64,000 bases of DNA from Anaerolineae bacterium (lineage in GTDB: Bacteria; Chloroflexota; Anaerolineae; 4572-78; J111), in assembly GCA_023151115.1 (NCBI GenBank), contig JAKLJP010000019.1, positions 62,001-126,000 on the forward strand, written 5' to 3'. Both the position numbers and the translations under genes were made by a program. Of the stretch, positions 8,901 to 16,622 are shown piece by piece. Under the pieces are notes generated by a model. The model had not been told where the DNA came from. It made no database searches and saw nothing but the letters and a program-made list of their open reading frames with translations. The first letter of the stretch is position 1; the number at the start of each line of letters is the position of its first letter.

Positions 8901-9041
8901 CTGAAAGTGCTCTATATGTCGGGTTATACCGAGGATACAATTGTCCACCACGGCGTCACGGAGCCAGGTGTGGCGTTCTTGCCCAAACCTTTTACCCCCA
9001 GCGTGTTGGCGCGCAAAGTGCGCGAAGTTTTGGATGCCTGA
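5955..9041 (+). CDS. Hybrid histidine kinase GAF-GAF-GAF-PAS-HisKA-HATPase-REC
   Basis: 1028 residues, no transmembrane helix, so a cytosolic sensor. Three GAF domains span roughly 20-165, 185-335 and 345-500, each ending in the 'QxAxAIENARLY' helix. A PAS/PAC segment follows (525-655), then the HisKA box GGVAHDFNNLL with phospho-accepting His669. The ATPase has an N box (NLVVNARDAMPNGG), a G1 box (DTGAGIDP) and a G2 box (GTGLGLATVYG). The C-terminal receiver (910-1026) has VEDED, phospho-acceptor Asp961 in TDVVMPQM and Lys in LPKPF. Known chemistry: autophosphorylation on His, then transfer to the receiver. No output gene adjoins it. Start ATG 5955 lacks a clear ribosome-binding site. Confidence 0.93.
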   Translation: MNPSNSELLALQTAGAAIASNSDLQYVLQIIANEMLNILSLESCIIFRWNEREDTLTVLATADKLSREKAQTIPSEVYPLADYPLIQQTLRQRRSQQFTTTGQTEANLTELAWLQQNNFKTVLTLPMECRDQVVGVIQAVSSQNERMFTLEELGLAQLLANQTASAIENARLHRAEQLRREELEAVQNVSLNLTASLELSDVFDAILSAALELVAAEDAHIFLYEAGQLTFGAMMDREGRHDQPFSQPRPQGLTYSVAQSGEAIIVSDMRNHPLFSDAPADWHGAIIGMPLKVGERVVGVMNAFYAQPYAFSDREISTLRILAGQAAIAIENARLYTETEQRAQQLAILNELDQAISATLHLDDIYHAFARHTTRLLAYDQISIYLLEEEHIFVAYEANVDDLAPATGARLPLKSSAAGWVIAHGQPLLRHNIAADSRFAEDEQRVAAGLQSSLVLPLRFKRKIIGAWQISSRQKGAYHPDHLEIGQVVADQLANAIENARLYKQARQEINERKQIEAALRASEERFRQVISSITDHIYVTEIKPDGQRINVYHSPHIEALTGYPIENFNADWKFWPSVVIHPDDREAAAEQAARLAQGQNSEIEYRMVRADGEIIWVRDSARVEIDANNSKIIYGVVSNITQRKQLETQFLQSQKMEAVGRLAGGVAHDFNNLLTVINGYSELLLHRYLNETMPFRRYVEEIKKAGQRATALTGQLLAFSRKQVLQPKIFYLNDVVADMDKMLQRLIGEDIELVCRPRTGLGKVKADPGQIEQVILNLVVNARDAMPNGGKIILETDNLSLDQSSTGQHLGLEPGRYVVLTVKDTGAGIDPKVLPYIFEPFFTTKEKDKGTGLGLATVYGIVTQSEGRIDVASQPGLGTTFTIYLPEVEHAVEPSVPEQLDEAPDGDETILLVEDEDMVRELSRTILLRHGYHVLEAAYGAEALQISQQYEGVIDLLATDVVMPQMSGRELAQRLLQLRPNLKVLYMSGYTEDTIVHHGVTEPGVAFLPKPFTPSVLARKVREVLDA

Positions 9042-9061
9042 ATTTCTCCTTTTGAAAATCG

Positions 9062-9247
9062 AGACCGCCGACGGCTGACCGCCGATATATTCAGTGGATC
9101 CAGATTTCCCGTAGGGTGGCATCCCTATGCCGCCCGCTGACGCATAGGGATGCGTCAGCAGGGAGGCGTCAGCTACGGTGAAAAACTGGATCTACTGATA
9201 CTGACTGATGCATTGACGGCGGTCGTGGATCGTCGGTCAGCGGTCGC
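9062..9247. repeat. CGGCGGTC-type hairpin split by a MITE-like element
   Basis: GACCGCCGACGGCTGACCG (9063-9081) and the complementary-type words GACGGCGGTC, GTCGGTCAGCGGTC (9214-9245) would form the same kind of hairpin as 3537-3607. The 108-bp element at 9091-9198 lies between the arms. I infer insertion of the element into the hairpin loop. Confidence 0.55.
9091..9198. mobile_element. MITE-like element, copy 1
   Basis: 108 bp with terminal inverted repeats TCAGTGGATCCAG (9091-9103) and CTGGATCTACTGA (9186-9198), one mismatch. The interior has its own inverted repeat (GCATCCCTATG / CATAGGGATGC) and no coding potential. It is about 85% alike by eye to the copies at 17461 and 27650. No clean target-site duplication is visible here. 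Confidence 0.7.
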
Positions 9248-9254
9248 TGGTTAG

Positions 9255-11516
9255 CTATGGCCCGGTAGTGGGCGTAGCGGTTGGCGTGGGCGGCATATTA
9301 GGACCGCCAGGGCTGGGCGGCCAGTCAGCGTGCCATTGGCCGGTTCCATCGCGGCTGTAGCTGGCGTCGGGCAGCAGCGGGCCAAAGGTGACGACATCCA
9401 CCACCGTGCTGTCGGGTTGGAGCAACCGCAATTGTCCTCCCGCATCGGGTAAGATTAGCCCTGTTTCCTGGCCAGACAACACAATAAAGCTACCGGGCGA
9501 GATGACCACCGTGCTGGTAATGATGTAAGGCAAATTACCACTCGCCGGGCCATCGTCAATACTCCAGCCGGTCAGGCTGGCGCTGACCACGCCGGTATTA
9601 TAGAGTTCAACCCATTCGTCCAAATAGAGGGTTCCGGTCACCGGCAAAAGCTCGTTGATCTGCACGTTGGTAATGGGGAAGGTAATCGTCGGTGTGCCGG
9701 TTGGGGTCAGGGTGGCTGTTGGCGTAACAGTGGGGGTATCGGTTGGCGTCAGAGTCAAAGTAGGAGTCACCGTAGGTGTGTCGGTTGGGGTCAGGGTGGA
9801 GGTGGGGGTCAGGGTCGGTGTGTCAGTTGGCGTCAAGGTCAAAGTGGGGACCAACGTCGGCGTGTGGGTGGGGGTTAAGGTGGAGGTGCCGGTTGGGGTC
9901 AGGGTCAGGGTGGGCGTATCCGTAGGCGTTGAGGTTGCGGTTGGGCTGAGGGTAGGGGTTAAAGTTCCGGTCGGGGTCGTGGTGGGGGTTTGAGTAGGGG
10001 TAGCGGCAGTTGTATTCAAAGTTGAGGTCGGGGTGGGGGTTGGCGTTTGAGTCGAAGTGGGGGTTGGCGTTGGTTTTGGCGTCGGCTGTAGGGTAATACG
10101 CTCCCAACGGATGCGCACGTAGGCGTCGCCGCTGTGCTCATAATATTCTACCACCACCTGGCGTGAACCACTGACCGTTACATCGGCGGTGTAGACGGTA
10201 TTGTTGCTGCCATGCCACTCATTGATGATGGGGTGGCCGTCAATAAACAGACGGATACCATCGTCGGCTTCAGCGTAGAAACGGTAGAGACCACTTTCAA
10301 AATTGACCTGCCGGCTCCAGCGAATGGAGAAGTTATCGGCGGCCAGGCCAGGGGCAGGCGGCTGGCTGTACCAGAAAAAGTTAATAACCGGGTCGTTTCG
10401 CACTAACACCGGGCTGCCCACAAAACTGCCGTTGGACCAGTATTCACCTTTCCAATCGGGGTAAGAATTGGGGGCGATTCTTTCCCACCACAGACGAATA
10501 GCGGCATCACCGGTACGCTCGTAATACTCAAGCCGCAGGGAGTGATTGCCCCCACTCATTTGCCGCTCGGCCACCACTTCGCGCAGGCTGCCATCTTTCC
10601 AGGAGTCGAGCAGCAGTTGGTCGTCCAACCAAAAGCGCGCACCATCATCCACCAGGATGTGGAAGCGATAGAGACCCTCATCAAAGACCAGAGAGCGGCT
10701 CCAGCGAACCGAAAAGTTATCGGCGGGCAGGCCGGGCAGAGGCGCGCCACTGCCCCAGTTAAAATCAACGGCCGGGTCATCCCGGATAACCAGCGGGCCG
10801 GCGGCAAAATCGGCATTGCTAAAATATTCACCGCGCCAATTTTTAAGCTCGATGGCGGGGGTGGCGGTCGGCGCAGGCACGGGTGTGGGGGAGGCGGGCG
10901 CGGCCGTCGGCGCGGGCGGAGGTGGCGCTCCTGTTGGCAGCGGGGTAGGGGGCGCAGGTTGGGGGATAGAGCTGGGTGATGGTTCGGGGGTGGCGGTGGC
11001 CGGGAGGGGCGTCGGGGTGGCAACAGCCGCGGCCAGAACCCGAAATTCCTGTTCGGCTTTTTGCCCGGTGGCAGGCGATTGAACCGCGATAAGAACTTGC
11101 GACAGGCCAGACCAATAGGCGTCAATTGGATAAATAAAAGAAACCGAAAAGCTGCCTTGTGCTGTCACCTGGGTGGTAGCCACTGCCGTTTGCGGCTTTT
11201 GGCTGTCGGCCGGGTTTTCCAGACTGACAAACAGGGTATCGCCCGGCTGCCAGCCTTGACTGGAGACAGTGATTTTTGTCCCTGGCCCCCCTTCCGACGG
11301 CAGCAGTTGAATAGGTGGGGCTGCTACTGGGGTCGGGTTGGTAAAGTCGGCCAGGGCCGGAGTAGGGGTGGCAAAACCGGCGCCGGTATCAAGTTCGGCA
11401 AAAAGAAGAAAGGCCCCGGCCATCACCATCACGGCCACAGCAGCCAGGGCTAACAGCCACAGCAGAATGGAGGGATGGCCAAATAAATCTTGACTGAGCG
11501 CGCGTAGTTTTTGCAT
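9255..11516 (-). CDS. Membrane-anchored surface protein: PA14-like x2, PT-rich stalk, lamin-tail domain
   Basis: 753 residues. An N-terminal transmembrane anchor lies at about residues 16-42 ([20 protein letters not shown]), followed by an Ig-like segment, a Pro/Thr/Ala linker, and two PA14-like domains of about 120 residues ([11 protein letters not shown]...WERI and [12 protein letters not shown]...WERI). Next comes about 150 residues of 'TPTxTPT' repeats. The C-terminal lamin-tail domain ([28 protein letters not shown]) is a beta-sandwich found on secreted proteins. PA14 domains usually bind glycans. I infer an adhesive or envelope-associated protein with a long flexible stalk. It starts at ATG 11516 after GAGAGAA and is convergent with the hybrid kinase. 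Confidence 0.85.
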   Translation of the reverse strand: MQKLRALSQDLFGHPSILLWLLALAAVAVMVMAGAFLLFAELDTGAGFATPTPALADFTNPTPVAAPPIQLLPSEGGPGTKITVSSQGWQPGDTLFVSLENPADSQKPQTAVATTQVTAQGSFSVSFIYPIDAYWSGLSQVLIAVQSPATGQKAEQEFRVLAAAVATPTPLPATATPEPSPSSIPQPAPPTPLPTGAPPPPAPTAAPASPTPVPAPTATPAIELKNWRGEYFSNADFAAGPLVIRDDPAVDFNWGSGAPLPGLPADNFSVRWSRSLVFDEGLYRFHILVDDGARFWLDDQLLLDSWKDGSLREVVAERQMSGGNHSLRLEYYERTGDAAIRLWWERIAPNSYPDWKGEYWSNGSFVGSPVLVRNDPVINFFWYSQPPAPGLAADNFSIRWSRQVNFESGLYRFYAEADDGIRLFIDGHPIINEWHGSNNTVYTADVTVSGSRQVVVEYYEHSGDAYVRIRWERITLQPTPKPTPTPTSTQTPTPTPTSTLNTTAATPTQTPTTTPTGTLTPTLSPTATSTPTDTPTLTLTPTGTSTLTPTHTPTLVPTLTLTPTDTPTLTPTSTLTPTDTPTVTPTLTLTPTDTPTVTPTATLTPTGTPTITFPITNVQINELLPVTGTLYLDEWVELYNTGVVSASLTGWSIDDGPASGNLPYIITSTVVISPGSFIVLSGQETGLILPDAGGQLRLLQPDSTVVDVVTFGPLLPDASYSRDGTGQWHADWPPSPGGPNMPPTPTATPTTGP
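9690..10080 (-). repeat. Coding repeat for the Thr/Pro stalk
   Basis: Degenerate tandem units of 6-18 bp (GGTGTCGGT-like on the plus strand) encode TPT, TPTDTPT and LTPTLT repeats inside the surface-protein gene. The low-complexity DNA could expand or contract by slippage. Confidence 0.8.
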
Positions 11517-11585
11517 GGCAGTTCTCTCAACTCTTCGATTATTCTCCCCAAACTGATTCTAGAAGAAAATGTCATAATTGCAACA

Positions 11586-11614
11586 CCACCCCTCGCCAAA
11601 AAGGGGAGGGGTGG
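11586..11614. repeat. Stem-loop upstream of the surface-protein gene
   Basis: Perfect 9-bp arms CCACCCCTC (11586-11594) and GAGGGGTGG (11606-11614). It lies about 80 bases before the start at 11516, after the small membrane-protein gene ending at 11693. A CCTTCGATACGG...ACTCAGGATG stretch (11661-11690) resembles the interior of the element at 1051. Confidence 0.5.
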
Positions 11615-11692
11615 TTGGAGTCACTGTATTAACCTATTTCGACATTTTACCTAAAATCATCCTTCGATACGGGCTAACTACTCAGGATGATT

Positions 11693-11956
11693 TCAGGCCA
11701 TCGAGAAGGGAGGAACCGGCCGGGAGGGTCGTGACGAATGTTTTGGTTTGCCCTGGTCACGACAGGGCGCTTTATTTTGATCCATCCGGCTGTAATAATA
11801 GCCCAATCCATAGGCCAAAATGATGGCTGTTAGAGCCAGAACCAGCCCGACCATAATCGGTAGAGTCAAAATCAAATTGATCTCAGGCCAGACTAACGTT
11901 ATACTCCAAATTGCAATCCCCAAAATCAACCACTTCAATAGATTCAATCCCTTCAT
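11693..11956 (-). CDS. Small two-helix membrane protein
   Basis: 87 residues with two hydrophobic stretches (about 5-34 and 36-55: LLKWLILGIAIW.., then LTLPIMVGLVLALTAIILAYGLGYYY). A positively charged Pro/Ser/Lys-rich tail follows, which should be cytosolic. The ATG is preceded by GGGGGATGAG, a good ribosome-binding site. I recognise no family. It lies in the same direction as the BNR-propeller gene upstream (end 12057) and the PA14 gene downstream, so it may be co-expressed with these envelope proteins. Confidence 0.6.
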   Translation of the reverse strand: MKGLNLLKWLILGIAIWSITLVWPEINLILTLPIMVGLVLALTAIILAYGLGYYYSRMDQNKAPCRDQGKPKHSSRPSRPVPPFSMA

Positions 11957-11994
11957 TTTCTCATCCCCCTAAACCGGCTTCACTTAGGCAAATT

Positions 11995-12050
11995 CAAGAA
12001 AATAATTACTCAATATTCATGTTGCATCTTGCGTGTTCCGTCTGCTTTAC
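11995..12050. repeat. Partial copy of the GACGCAAGACG repeat with conserved flank
   Basis: CAAGAAAATAATTACTCAAT (starting near 11994) matches the flank of the 5846 element (CAAGAAAATAATTATCCAAT). It is followed by GCATCTTGCGTGTTCCGT, the complement of the shared ACGGAACACGCAAG word. The pairing arm is incomplete, so this is a degraded copy. Confidence 0.55.
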
Positions 12051-12056
12051 CGCACG

Positions 12057-13277
12057 TCAGATACTTACATGACGCCGCAGCCATTCGACTCGACCGACCA
12101 GGGCCAGCCCGGCCATAACCACCGTGAGAAACAGGATAGCCAATTGCAGCCCATTCGGGTTGAGGAAAGGCTGTAACTCCGGCACAGCGATAACAGGTTG
12201 ATTTTCAACGGACGACTCACCATAACGAGTTACCCCTTTGCCGGTAGCCGCGTAAACTGCGCCGCCGTTGAAGCTCAATTTCTCCACCACTTCCTGGGTA
12301 TCGCCCAATTTGGTCCAGGCCGCGCCACCGTCGAGGCTCTGATAAATACTGCCCCCGGCCAACTGGCTGCCCAAGCCATAAGCTGTTGCCACCACCACCT
12401 GCTCCGGGTTATCGTCAGCTACAGCCAGGGCGGTCACGCGGAGGGCCACACCGGGCGACATATCGAGACCGGCGCTCACCGACTCCCAGCTTTGGCCGCC
12501 ATCGGTAGAGCGGTAAACCCCGCTGGAAGGCGTACCGGCGTAGAGAATTTGGGCATCAGAGGGGGCGACAGCGAGACTAACTGCTACTTCGGGCAGCACT
12601 TCCAGTTTATCCCAGTCGCCGCCAGCATTGACAAACAGCCCCTCATTGGTCAGCGCATACACCTGGCTGTTCGGGTCAATAACCAGCCCTTTTACATGAG
12701 CATTGTAGAGCGAGACATCGCCCACCAGAGTATAGCCCTGCCCATCTGCGCCTACGTCAAAACGGTAAACACCCTGCCCAGCGGTGCCCACATACAGTAT
12801 CTCCGGCTGATGCGGGTCGGTAGCCAGCGCGGTGACGGCGGGGATAAGGCCATCGGGATTGGCCGGTAAGCTCAGGTAGAATCGACGCCAGGTTTGGCCG
12901 CCGTCGTCACTGCGCCACAAGTTGCTGGTCGAGACAACCGGCCCACCGTCGGAACCGGCAAAGAGTACCTGGTTTTGGGTAGGATGCACCGCCAGCGCGT
13001 TCAACGGTACGCCGGGGCCGGCGCTGACCGCCTGCCAGGTAAAACCCTTGTCGTCACTCCGATAGATGCCAGCCGCCGAGGTGTCGCCGCTAACATTGGC
13101 GTAAAGCGCATGGCCCTGAGCAGGGCTGGTCAATATCTGAACCGGCGCGTCTGATAGGTCGGCCATGGCCATACCCTGAGTTTCACCCGCCACTAAAGCG
13201 ACAGTCGTACCTATGGTCAAAATTACGGCAAACAACCCTATTCTGATTATCCAGTTCCAAACTCGTTTCTTGTTCAT
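12057..13277 (-). CDS. BNR/sortilin-like beta-propeller protein with terminal membrane helices
   Basis: 406 residues from ATG 13277 with AGAGGT upstream. The N-terminal hydrophobic segment (about 10-30) is a signal or anchor. The body holds several BNR-type Asp-box repeats (GIYRSDDKGFTWQ, NLWRSDDGGQTW, GVYRSTDGGQSW, SIYQSLDGGAAW) alternating with 'ILYAGT/VLFAGS' strands, typical of sialidase-fold or VPS10/YCF48-like propellers. A C-terminal transmembrane helix (about 372-392) ends in WLRRHVSI. The extracytoplasmic propeller probably binds protein or glycan; no catalytic sialidase residues can be assigned. No enzyme activity is claimed. Confidence 0.8.
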   Translation of the reverse strand: MNKKRVWNWIIRIGLFAVILTIGTTVALVAGETQGMAMADLSDAPVQILTSPAQGHALYANVSGDTSAAGIYRSDDKGFTWQAVSAGPGVPLNALAVHPTQNQVLFAGSDGGPVVSTSNLWRSDDGGQTWRRFYLSLPANPDGLIPAVTALATDPHQPEILYVGTAGQGVYRFDVGADGQGYTLVGDVSLYNAHVKGLVIDPNSQVYALTNEGLFVNAGGDWDKLEVLPEVAVSLAVAPSDAQILYAGTPSSGVYRSTDGGQSWESVSAGLDMSPGVALRVTALAVADDNPEQVVVATAYGLGSQLAGGSIYQSLDGGAAWTKLGDTQEVVEKLSFNGGAVYAATGKGVTRYGESSVENQPVIAVPELQPFLNPNGLQLAILFLTVVMAGLALVGRVEWLRRHVSI

Positions 13278-13604
13278 TTTGTTTACCTCTTTCTCGATGA
13301 CTGTGAACCTGCTTAATGAAGCAGGGTCCCCCTTCTCCCTTTGCTAATTTATACGATGGAAATTCAAAAAAACTTCATTTTTGGCAAGTTTGATTTTAAC
13401 CATTATACCAGAGAAAAGCCCGGAGAAATGGTTGCGGAGACATTTACCAACCCTCACCCAAAAGACTACAAACCGTCGCCAACCCGTCATTTAGCTGCTT
13501 GCATCTGTTGTTTAAACGTCGGGCCAGTATAAATTGTTCCCCTCCGGATTTATCTTACCAATTTTCGGCTCAATCCACATCGGCGCAAAGCCCTATTCTC
13601 TTTA

Positions 13605-13633
13605 ACAAAAAAGACCGTCGTTGAGACGGTCTT
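13605..13633 (-). terminator. Intrinsic terminator of the Trypco1 gene group
   Basis: AAGACCGTC (13611-13619) pairs with GACGGTCTT (13625-13633) with a 5-nt loop. On the minus strand a run of T residues follows (complement of 13605-13610). It closes transcription from the gene ending at 13821. Confidence 0.85.
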
Positions 13634-13685
13634 GGTTTACATCAAATGACGGATAAGCTACAACAAATGTCGTAGCCTTCCCTGC

Positions 13686-13724
13686 TTTATCTAGTTCCCA
13701 AACTGAGTTTGGGAACTAGATAAA
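13686..13724. repeat. 39-bp near-perfect palindrome
   Basis: The left arm TTTATCTAGTTCCCAAACT (13686-13704) and its exact reverse complement (13706-13724) are separated by a single G. Such an element could extrude as a cruciform or be a REP-like repeat unit. It is not a terminator, as neither side has a T-run. Confidence 0.8.
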
Positions 13725-13820
13725 TGTTATCGGGGATTTCTCCCTACGGTCGAAACCTGTCCCACCCCTTCGGGTGCACCGAAGGGCGTGAGCTTGTCGA
13801 ATGGATGACATGGCGAGCAG

Positions 13821-14279
13821 TTATGCTGAGGCGGTTAAATCACGCAGGGCTTCGTACAAGGATTTGTATGTTTTGAGCCGTTGAAATTCACGGCGGCCTT
13901 CTTCGGTTTCAAAATTAGGTGCGCCGTACATAGCTTTCCAGCCGGTATCTACCCGCATCAGGGTAAGGCTGCCGCCATATTTTTGTTGGGCTGTCGTTTC
14001 GGCCTGACGGATAAGCTGGCCGAGTTTGGGCGCTTTTTCACCCGCCGTTTGTAAATCCGAGGTCGTCCAAATATCCGGTTCGCGGGCCAGCAGCCAGACA
14101 TCACGGGCGATATCAAACTGCATGCCCAACAGCCGGCCATTCGGTGAAACTAACCAGTTGGCCCGTTCCTCCGACTCGTGGAGCTGCCACATCCCGGTAG
14201 TATCATTGAAAGAGGCTTCCACCAAAACATTGCCATCCAGAAGATAGGTTTGCCCCTCTTTGAGTTCAAGCTCGGCCAT
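13821..14279 (-). CDS. Hypothetical protein in Trypco1 gene group
   Basis: 152 residues, soluble, ATG 14279 with GGAGG at good distance. The N-terminal half is beta-rich (LKEGQTYLLDGNVLVEASF, WQLHESEERANWLVSPNGRLLGM) and resembles a short sandwich or split-barrel. The C-terminal half is helical and ends KTYKSLYEALRDLTA. I recognise no family. It is the last gene of a three-gene minus-strand group with a Trypco1 protein and a proline-rich membrane protein, followed by a clear terminator, so a shared role is likely but unknown. Confidence 0.75.
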   Translation of the reverse strand: MAELELKEGQTYLLDGNVLVEASFNDTTGMWQLHESEERANWLVSPNGRLLGMQFDIARDVWLLAREPDIWTTSDLQTAGEKAPKLGQLIRQAETTAQQKYGGSLTLMRVDTGWKAMYGAPNFETEEGRREFQRLKTYKSLYEALRDLTASA

Positions 14280-14344
14280 GATTGATTACCTCCGTAAATC
14301 TGGATTTGATAGATAGTTCGCTAAAAAATTTATGGTACGAAACG

Positions 14345-14394
14345 GGTAGCAAAGTAGCAGAGTAGCAATTCTGCAACTCTGCTACTTTGCTACC
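14345..14394. repeat. 19-bp-arm hairpin of GTAGCA words after the Trypco1 gene
   Basis: GGTAGCAAAGTAGCAGAGT (14345-14363) pairs exactly with the sequence at 14376-14394, and begins one base past the Trypco1 stop codon. The arms are tandem 'AGTAGCA' words. It may act as a partial terminator or mRNA stabiliser between the two genes. Confidence 0.75.
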
Positions 14395-14754
14395 TTAACT
14401 TTTTTTCTCATCTTTCGACTCCGGCTCCGCTTGCTTCCAGCTTAGGGAAACCTTAAAGTGGGCATCGCCGATAGATTTGGCAATCATTGCACCGGCTTCG
14501 GCATCAATTTTAATGGCAAAATCTATCGAGGCAGTGTTAGGGAGGCTGGCTAAGCCCTGTAGAGTTTCAACCATACCATTGGCGCAGACCCGCACAGTGT
14601 TCAAAGTCTGGTCATAGGCATCTTTGACCCCTTCGTGGGAAACATTGGCCGGTGAAGATGGGCGGGTAAAACCGGCGCCTACTTTTGAGGTGGACTCGAC
14701 CTCAATTTTGAGGGTGGCGCCGTTTTTGGTTTGAGTTTCGATATACTCAGCCAT
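14395..14754 (-). CDS. Trypco1 (CU044_2847-type) domain protein
   Basis: 119 residues. The C-terminal core (TASIDFAIKIDAEAGAMIAK, then HFKVSLSW) matches the signature of trypsin-co-occurring domain 1, formerly CU044_2847: an N-terminal short strand pair, a helical middle, then 'vxFgvkLxaexGxviaxsxxexxxkVxLxW'. Published comparative work (Kaur, Burroughs, Aravind) places Trypco domains with trypsin-like proteases and effector-associated domains in NTP-dependent conflict systems. No protease is encoded beside it here. It is flanked by a hypothetical gene and a proline-rich membrane protein in one transcription direction. The family assignment is from memory of the motif, not from a search. Confidence 0.72.
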   Translation of the reverse strand: MAEYIETQTKNGATLKIEVESTSKVGAGFTRPSSPANVSHEGVKDAYDQTLNTVRVCANGMVETLQGLASLPNTASIDFAIKIDAEAGAMIAKSIGDAHFKVSLSWKQAEPESKDEKKS

Positions 14755-14804
14755 AAGCTAAATAATCCTCCGAAATTTGATAACAAAAAAGGAATGGAGC
14801 AAAG

Positions 14805-14833
14805 AAAAGCCGAGGATTCATCCTGCGGCTTTT
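14805..14833 (-). terminator. Intrinsic terminator of the proline-rich membrane protein gene
   Basis: AAAAGCCG (14805-14812) pairs with CGGCTTTT (14826-14833). The stem is extended inside by AGGAT / ATCCT. On the minus strand the TTTT end follows the stem, 32 bases after the stop at 14865. The Trypco1 gene may therefore need its own promoter. Confidence 0.75.
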
Positions 14834-14864
14834 ATCGTATACAAAAAATAAGGTTCACCTGGAG

Positions 14865-16622
14865 TTATTGTTCTGGAACCACACTGGTTGGTGATTTATC
14901 TGATTCTTCGGGCGCGATTTTTTGCACAATCCGGTCAATCAACTCATAAACCACTCGTTGGCGGAAGCCGGCCACAAAACCGATGACCATTTGCAAGATC
15001 ACCGTAATCGTCGAGTCTGCGCCAGAAGCATTAAAGGTAAGAAATCCGGCGGTAATAATCAGGTGGGTCACTGCGCCCAGGAAAAAGCCCATAATCGGCT
15101 GGACTAAATAGTACATGAGATACTGGCGGTCAAAATTCTGCTTGACCGCTACCCGCCAATAAAGACTGTACAGGATACCAATCACCCCGCCGATGCCACC
15201 GGCCAGGGCCGAATACCAGGCTGACCTGCCGGCCTCCAGACCGCCACTTTGCCCGGCCAGACTGCCAACAGTGGTATTGATATTTCCGGTAAAAACGATG
15301 GCGGTGACAAACAGAGCCAACCAGGCGATAGCATAAAAGAACACAAATGAACCCCAGGTGTACGACCAGCGTTTCAGATTGCGCCGGCGTACCAGCATCG
15401 TTTTAACCAGGGCCACCCGATACAACGCTTCGTCGTACTGGCGAATATCTTCCAAAACAATATCCTGGGCCTCGCTCAAGGCTTTGAGGGCAAAGGAGAC
15501 ATCCTCGTTATTGTCACTCAGCTCATTGGCCACCACCTCGTATAAACGCTCAATTTCTTTATCCAACGCTTCCCGGCGCTCTTTGCCCAAGTAACGTTCC
15601 ACCCTTTCGGTGATGGCATCATCTCTTTCAACCCTGGCTCGGTCGGCCAGTTGGAGACCGCCGCTGCCATATTCATAATCTTGAGGCAGAAGATTTTCCG
15701 GTCTAACGGCCATCGGTCCGGCGATAAAGCCGGTAATAGATTCAATCTGGGGCGGTGGTGGCGGCGATGCAACCGATACAGTCATCGGGGCCGTGACCGC
15801 TGGCGTAGGCGGAACATAAACTGGCGGCGGCGTGTAGGTGACAGGAGGCGGCTCAGGCAAAGGTTTCTCTACAGGTGTCTCGGCCACAGGCGAAGGAATC
15901 GGCGGAGGCAGCGGGACTGACTCTATTGGCGGTACCGCTGGAGTTGGCTCAACAGGTGTGGTCGGCGCTGGCTCAGGGGTTGAAACCGGTGGTATAGGGG
16001 CTGGCTCAATCGGTACAGGAGTGGGTGAAAAATCAGTGACCGGGGTTGGAGTCGCCGGTGCTTCTACAGCGGGTGGTAAATTAGACACCTCCTCTTCCTC
16101 ACCGGCCAGGCCGGAAAGATCATTATCATCGGTTGGAGGGGGTACATCTGTGGTGGCTGAATCTACCACCGGCAGAGGCGGGGGTGAAGGCGGTACAGGT
16201 ACGGTCAAATCTGTTGGGGGAGCTTCCATGGCCACCGGCAGCCCCAGTTCATCAACTTCACCTATCACCGAGCGAGTTGCCATCAGCCGGGTTGGCGGAG
16301 CTTCCATAGCCACTGGCAGCCCCAGTTCATCCACAGCGGCTGAAGAAACTGGGCTAAAATCGTTGTCAGCCTCATTAACCGGCAGGGACTCGGGGGCTGA
16401 GGGCGTGTTGACCACAGCATTGGTCAAAGGTTCATTATTTTCGGCGGCCATAGTTTTTTCCTTACCTTCGGGTTGATTAGATTTTGACTCAGGGGTTGAT
16501 GCAGCGCGGGTTTTGGCGACGGCTGACCCTCCAAACAACACATCTATTCCCTGCCCCTTTTTTTCTGTCAACCCTAGGGTTTCCGGGCCTTTATCTTTCA
16601 GGCTAACCCGCTTTCTTGCCAT
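14865..16622 (-). CDS. Proline-rich protein with C-terminal four-helix membrane domain
   Basis: 585 residues, ATG 16622 with GGAGG. The basic N-terminus ends in KKGQGIDVLFGG, resembling the short ParA-interacting motif at the start of ParB proteins (GxGLDALxG); this similarity is only suggestive. Residues 50-300 are low-complexity Pro/Ala/Glu/Thr with a duplicated DELGLPVAMEAPPT block. A helical segment (about 325-410; RVERYLGKERREALDKEIER) is followed by four transmembrane helices (about 425-450, 470-495, 505-530, 540-560). The C-terminus is cytosolic. I infer a membrane scaffold with a long flexible cytosolic arm. No known family is recognised. Confidence 0.8.
   Translation of the reverse strand: MARKRVSLKDKGPETLGLTEKKGQGIDVLFGGSAVAKTRAASTPESKSNQPEGKEKTMAAENNEPLTNAVVNTPSAPESLPVNEADNDFSPVSSAAVDELGLPVAMEAPPTRLMATRSVIGEVDELGLPVAMEAPPTDLTVPVPPSPPPLPVVDSATTDVPPPTDDNDLSGLAGEEEEVSNLPPAVEAPATPTPVTDFSPTPVPIEPAPIPPVSTPEPAPTTPVEPTPAVPPIESVPLPPPIPSPVAETPVEKPLPEPPPVTYTPPPVYVPPTPAVTAPMTVSVASPPPPPQIESITGFIAGPMAVRPENLLPQDYEYGSGGLQLADRARVERDDAITERVERYLGKERREALDKEIERLYEVVANELSDNNEDVSFALKALSEAQDIVLEDIRQYDEALYRVALVKTMLVRRRNLKRWSYTWGSFVFFYAIAWLALFVTAIVFTGNINTTVGSLAGQSGGLEAGRSAWYSALAGGIGGVIGILYSLYWRVAVKQNFDRQYLMYYLVQPIMGFFLGAVTHLIITAGFLTFNASGADSTITVILQMVIGFVAGFRQRVVYELIDRIVQKIAPEESDKSPTSVVPEQ
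16219..16340 (-). repeat. Direct repeat inside the proline-rich gene
   Basis: Two copies of a 42-bp unit with an 80-bp period (16219-16260 and 16299-16340) encode the duplicated DELGLPVAMEAPPT segment. Confidence 0.75.

Larger units (their letters stand above)
13278..13820. other. Intergenic region with terminator and palindromes
   Basis: 543 bases without a supported gene. They contain the terminator at 13605-13633, the near-perfect palindrome at 13686-13724 and a CCCTTCGG / CCGAAGGG stem-loop (13766-13786). The AGAGGT ribosome-binding site for the propeller gene lies within 15 bases of its start at 13277. Confidence 0.6.

Noticed and set aside
9655..9993. Plus-strand frame of 112 codons rich in Val and Gly
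   Set aside because: It is the antisense of the Thr/Pro repeat; its composition follows directly from the repeat and it has no domain or ribosome-binding site.
13341..13532. Plus-strand frame of 63 codons in the intergenic gap
   Set aside because: No ribosome-binding site, no recognisable domain and no conserved neighbour context.
15838..16476. Plus-strand frame of 212 codons rich in Gly, Ser and Thr
   Set aside because: It is antisense to the proline-rich part of the 14865-16622 gene. Low complexity mirrors the other strand.
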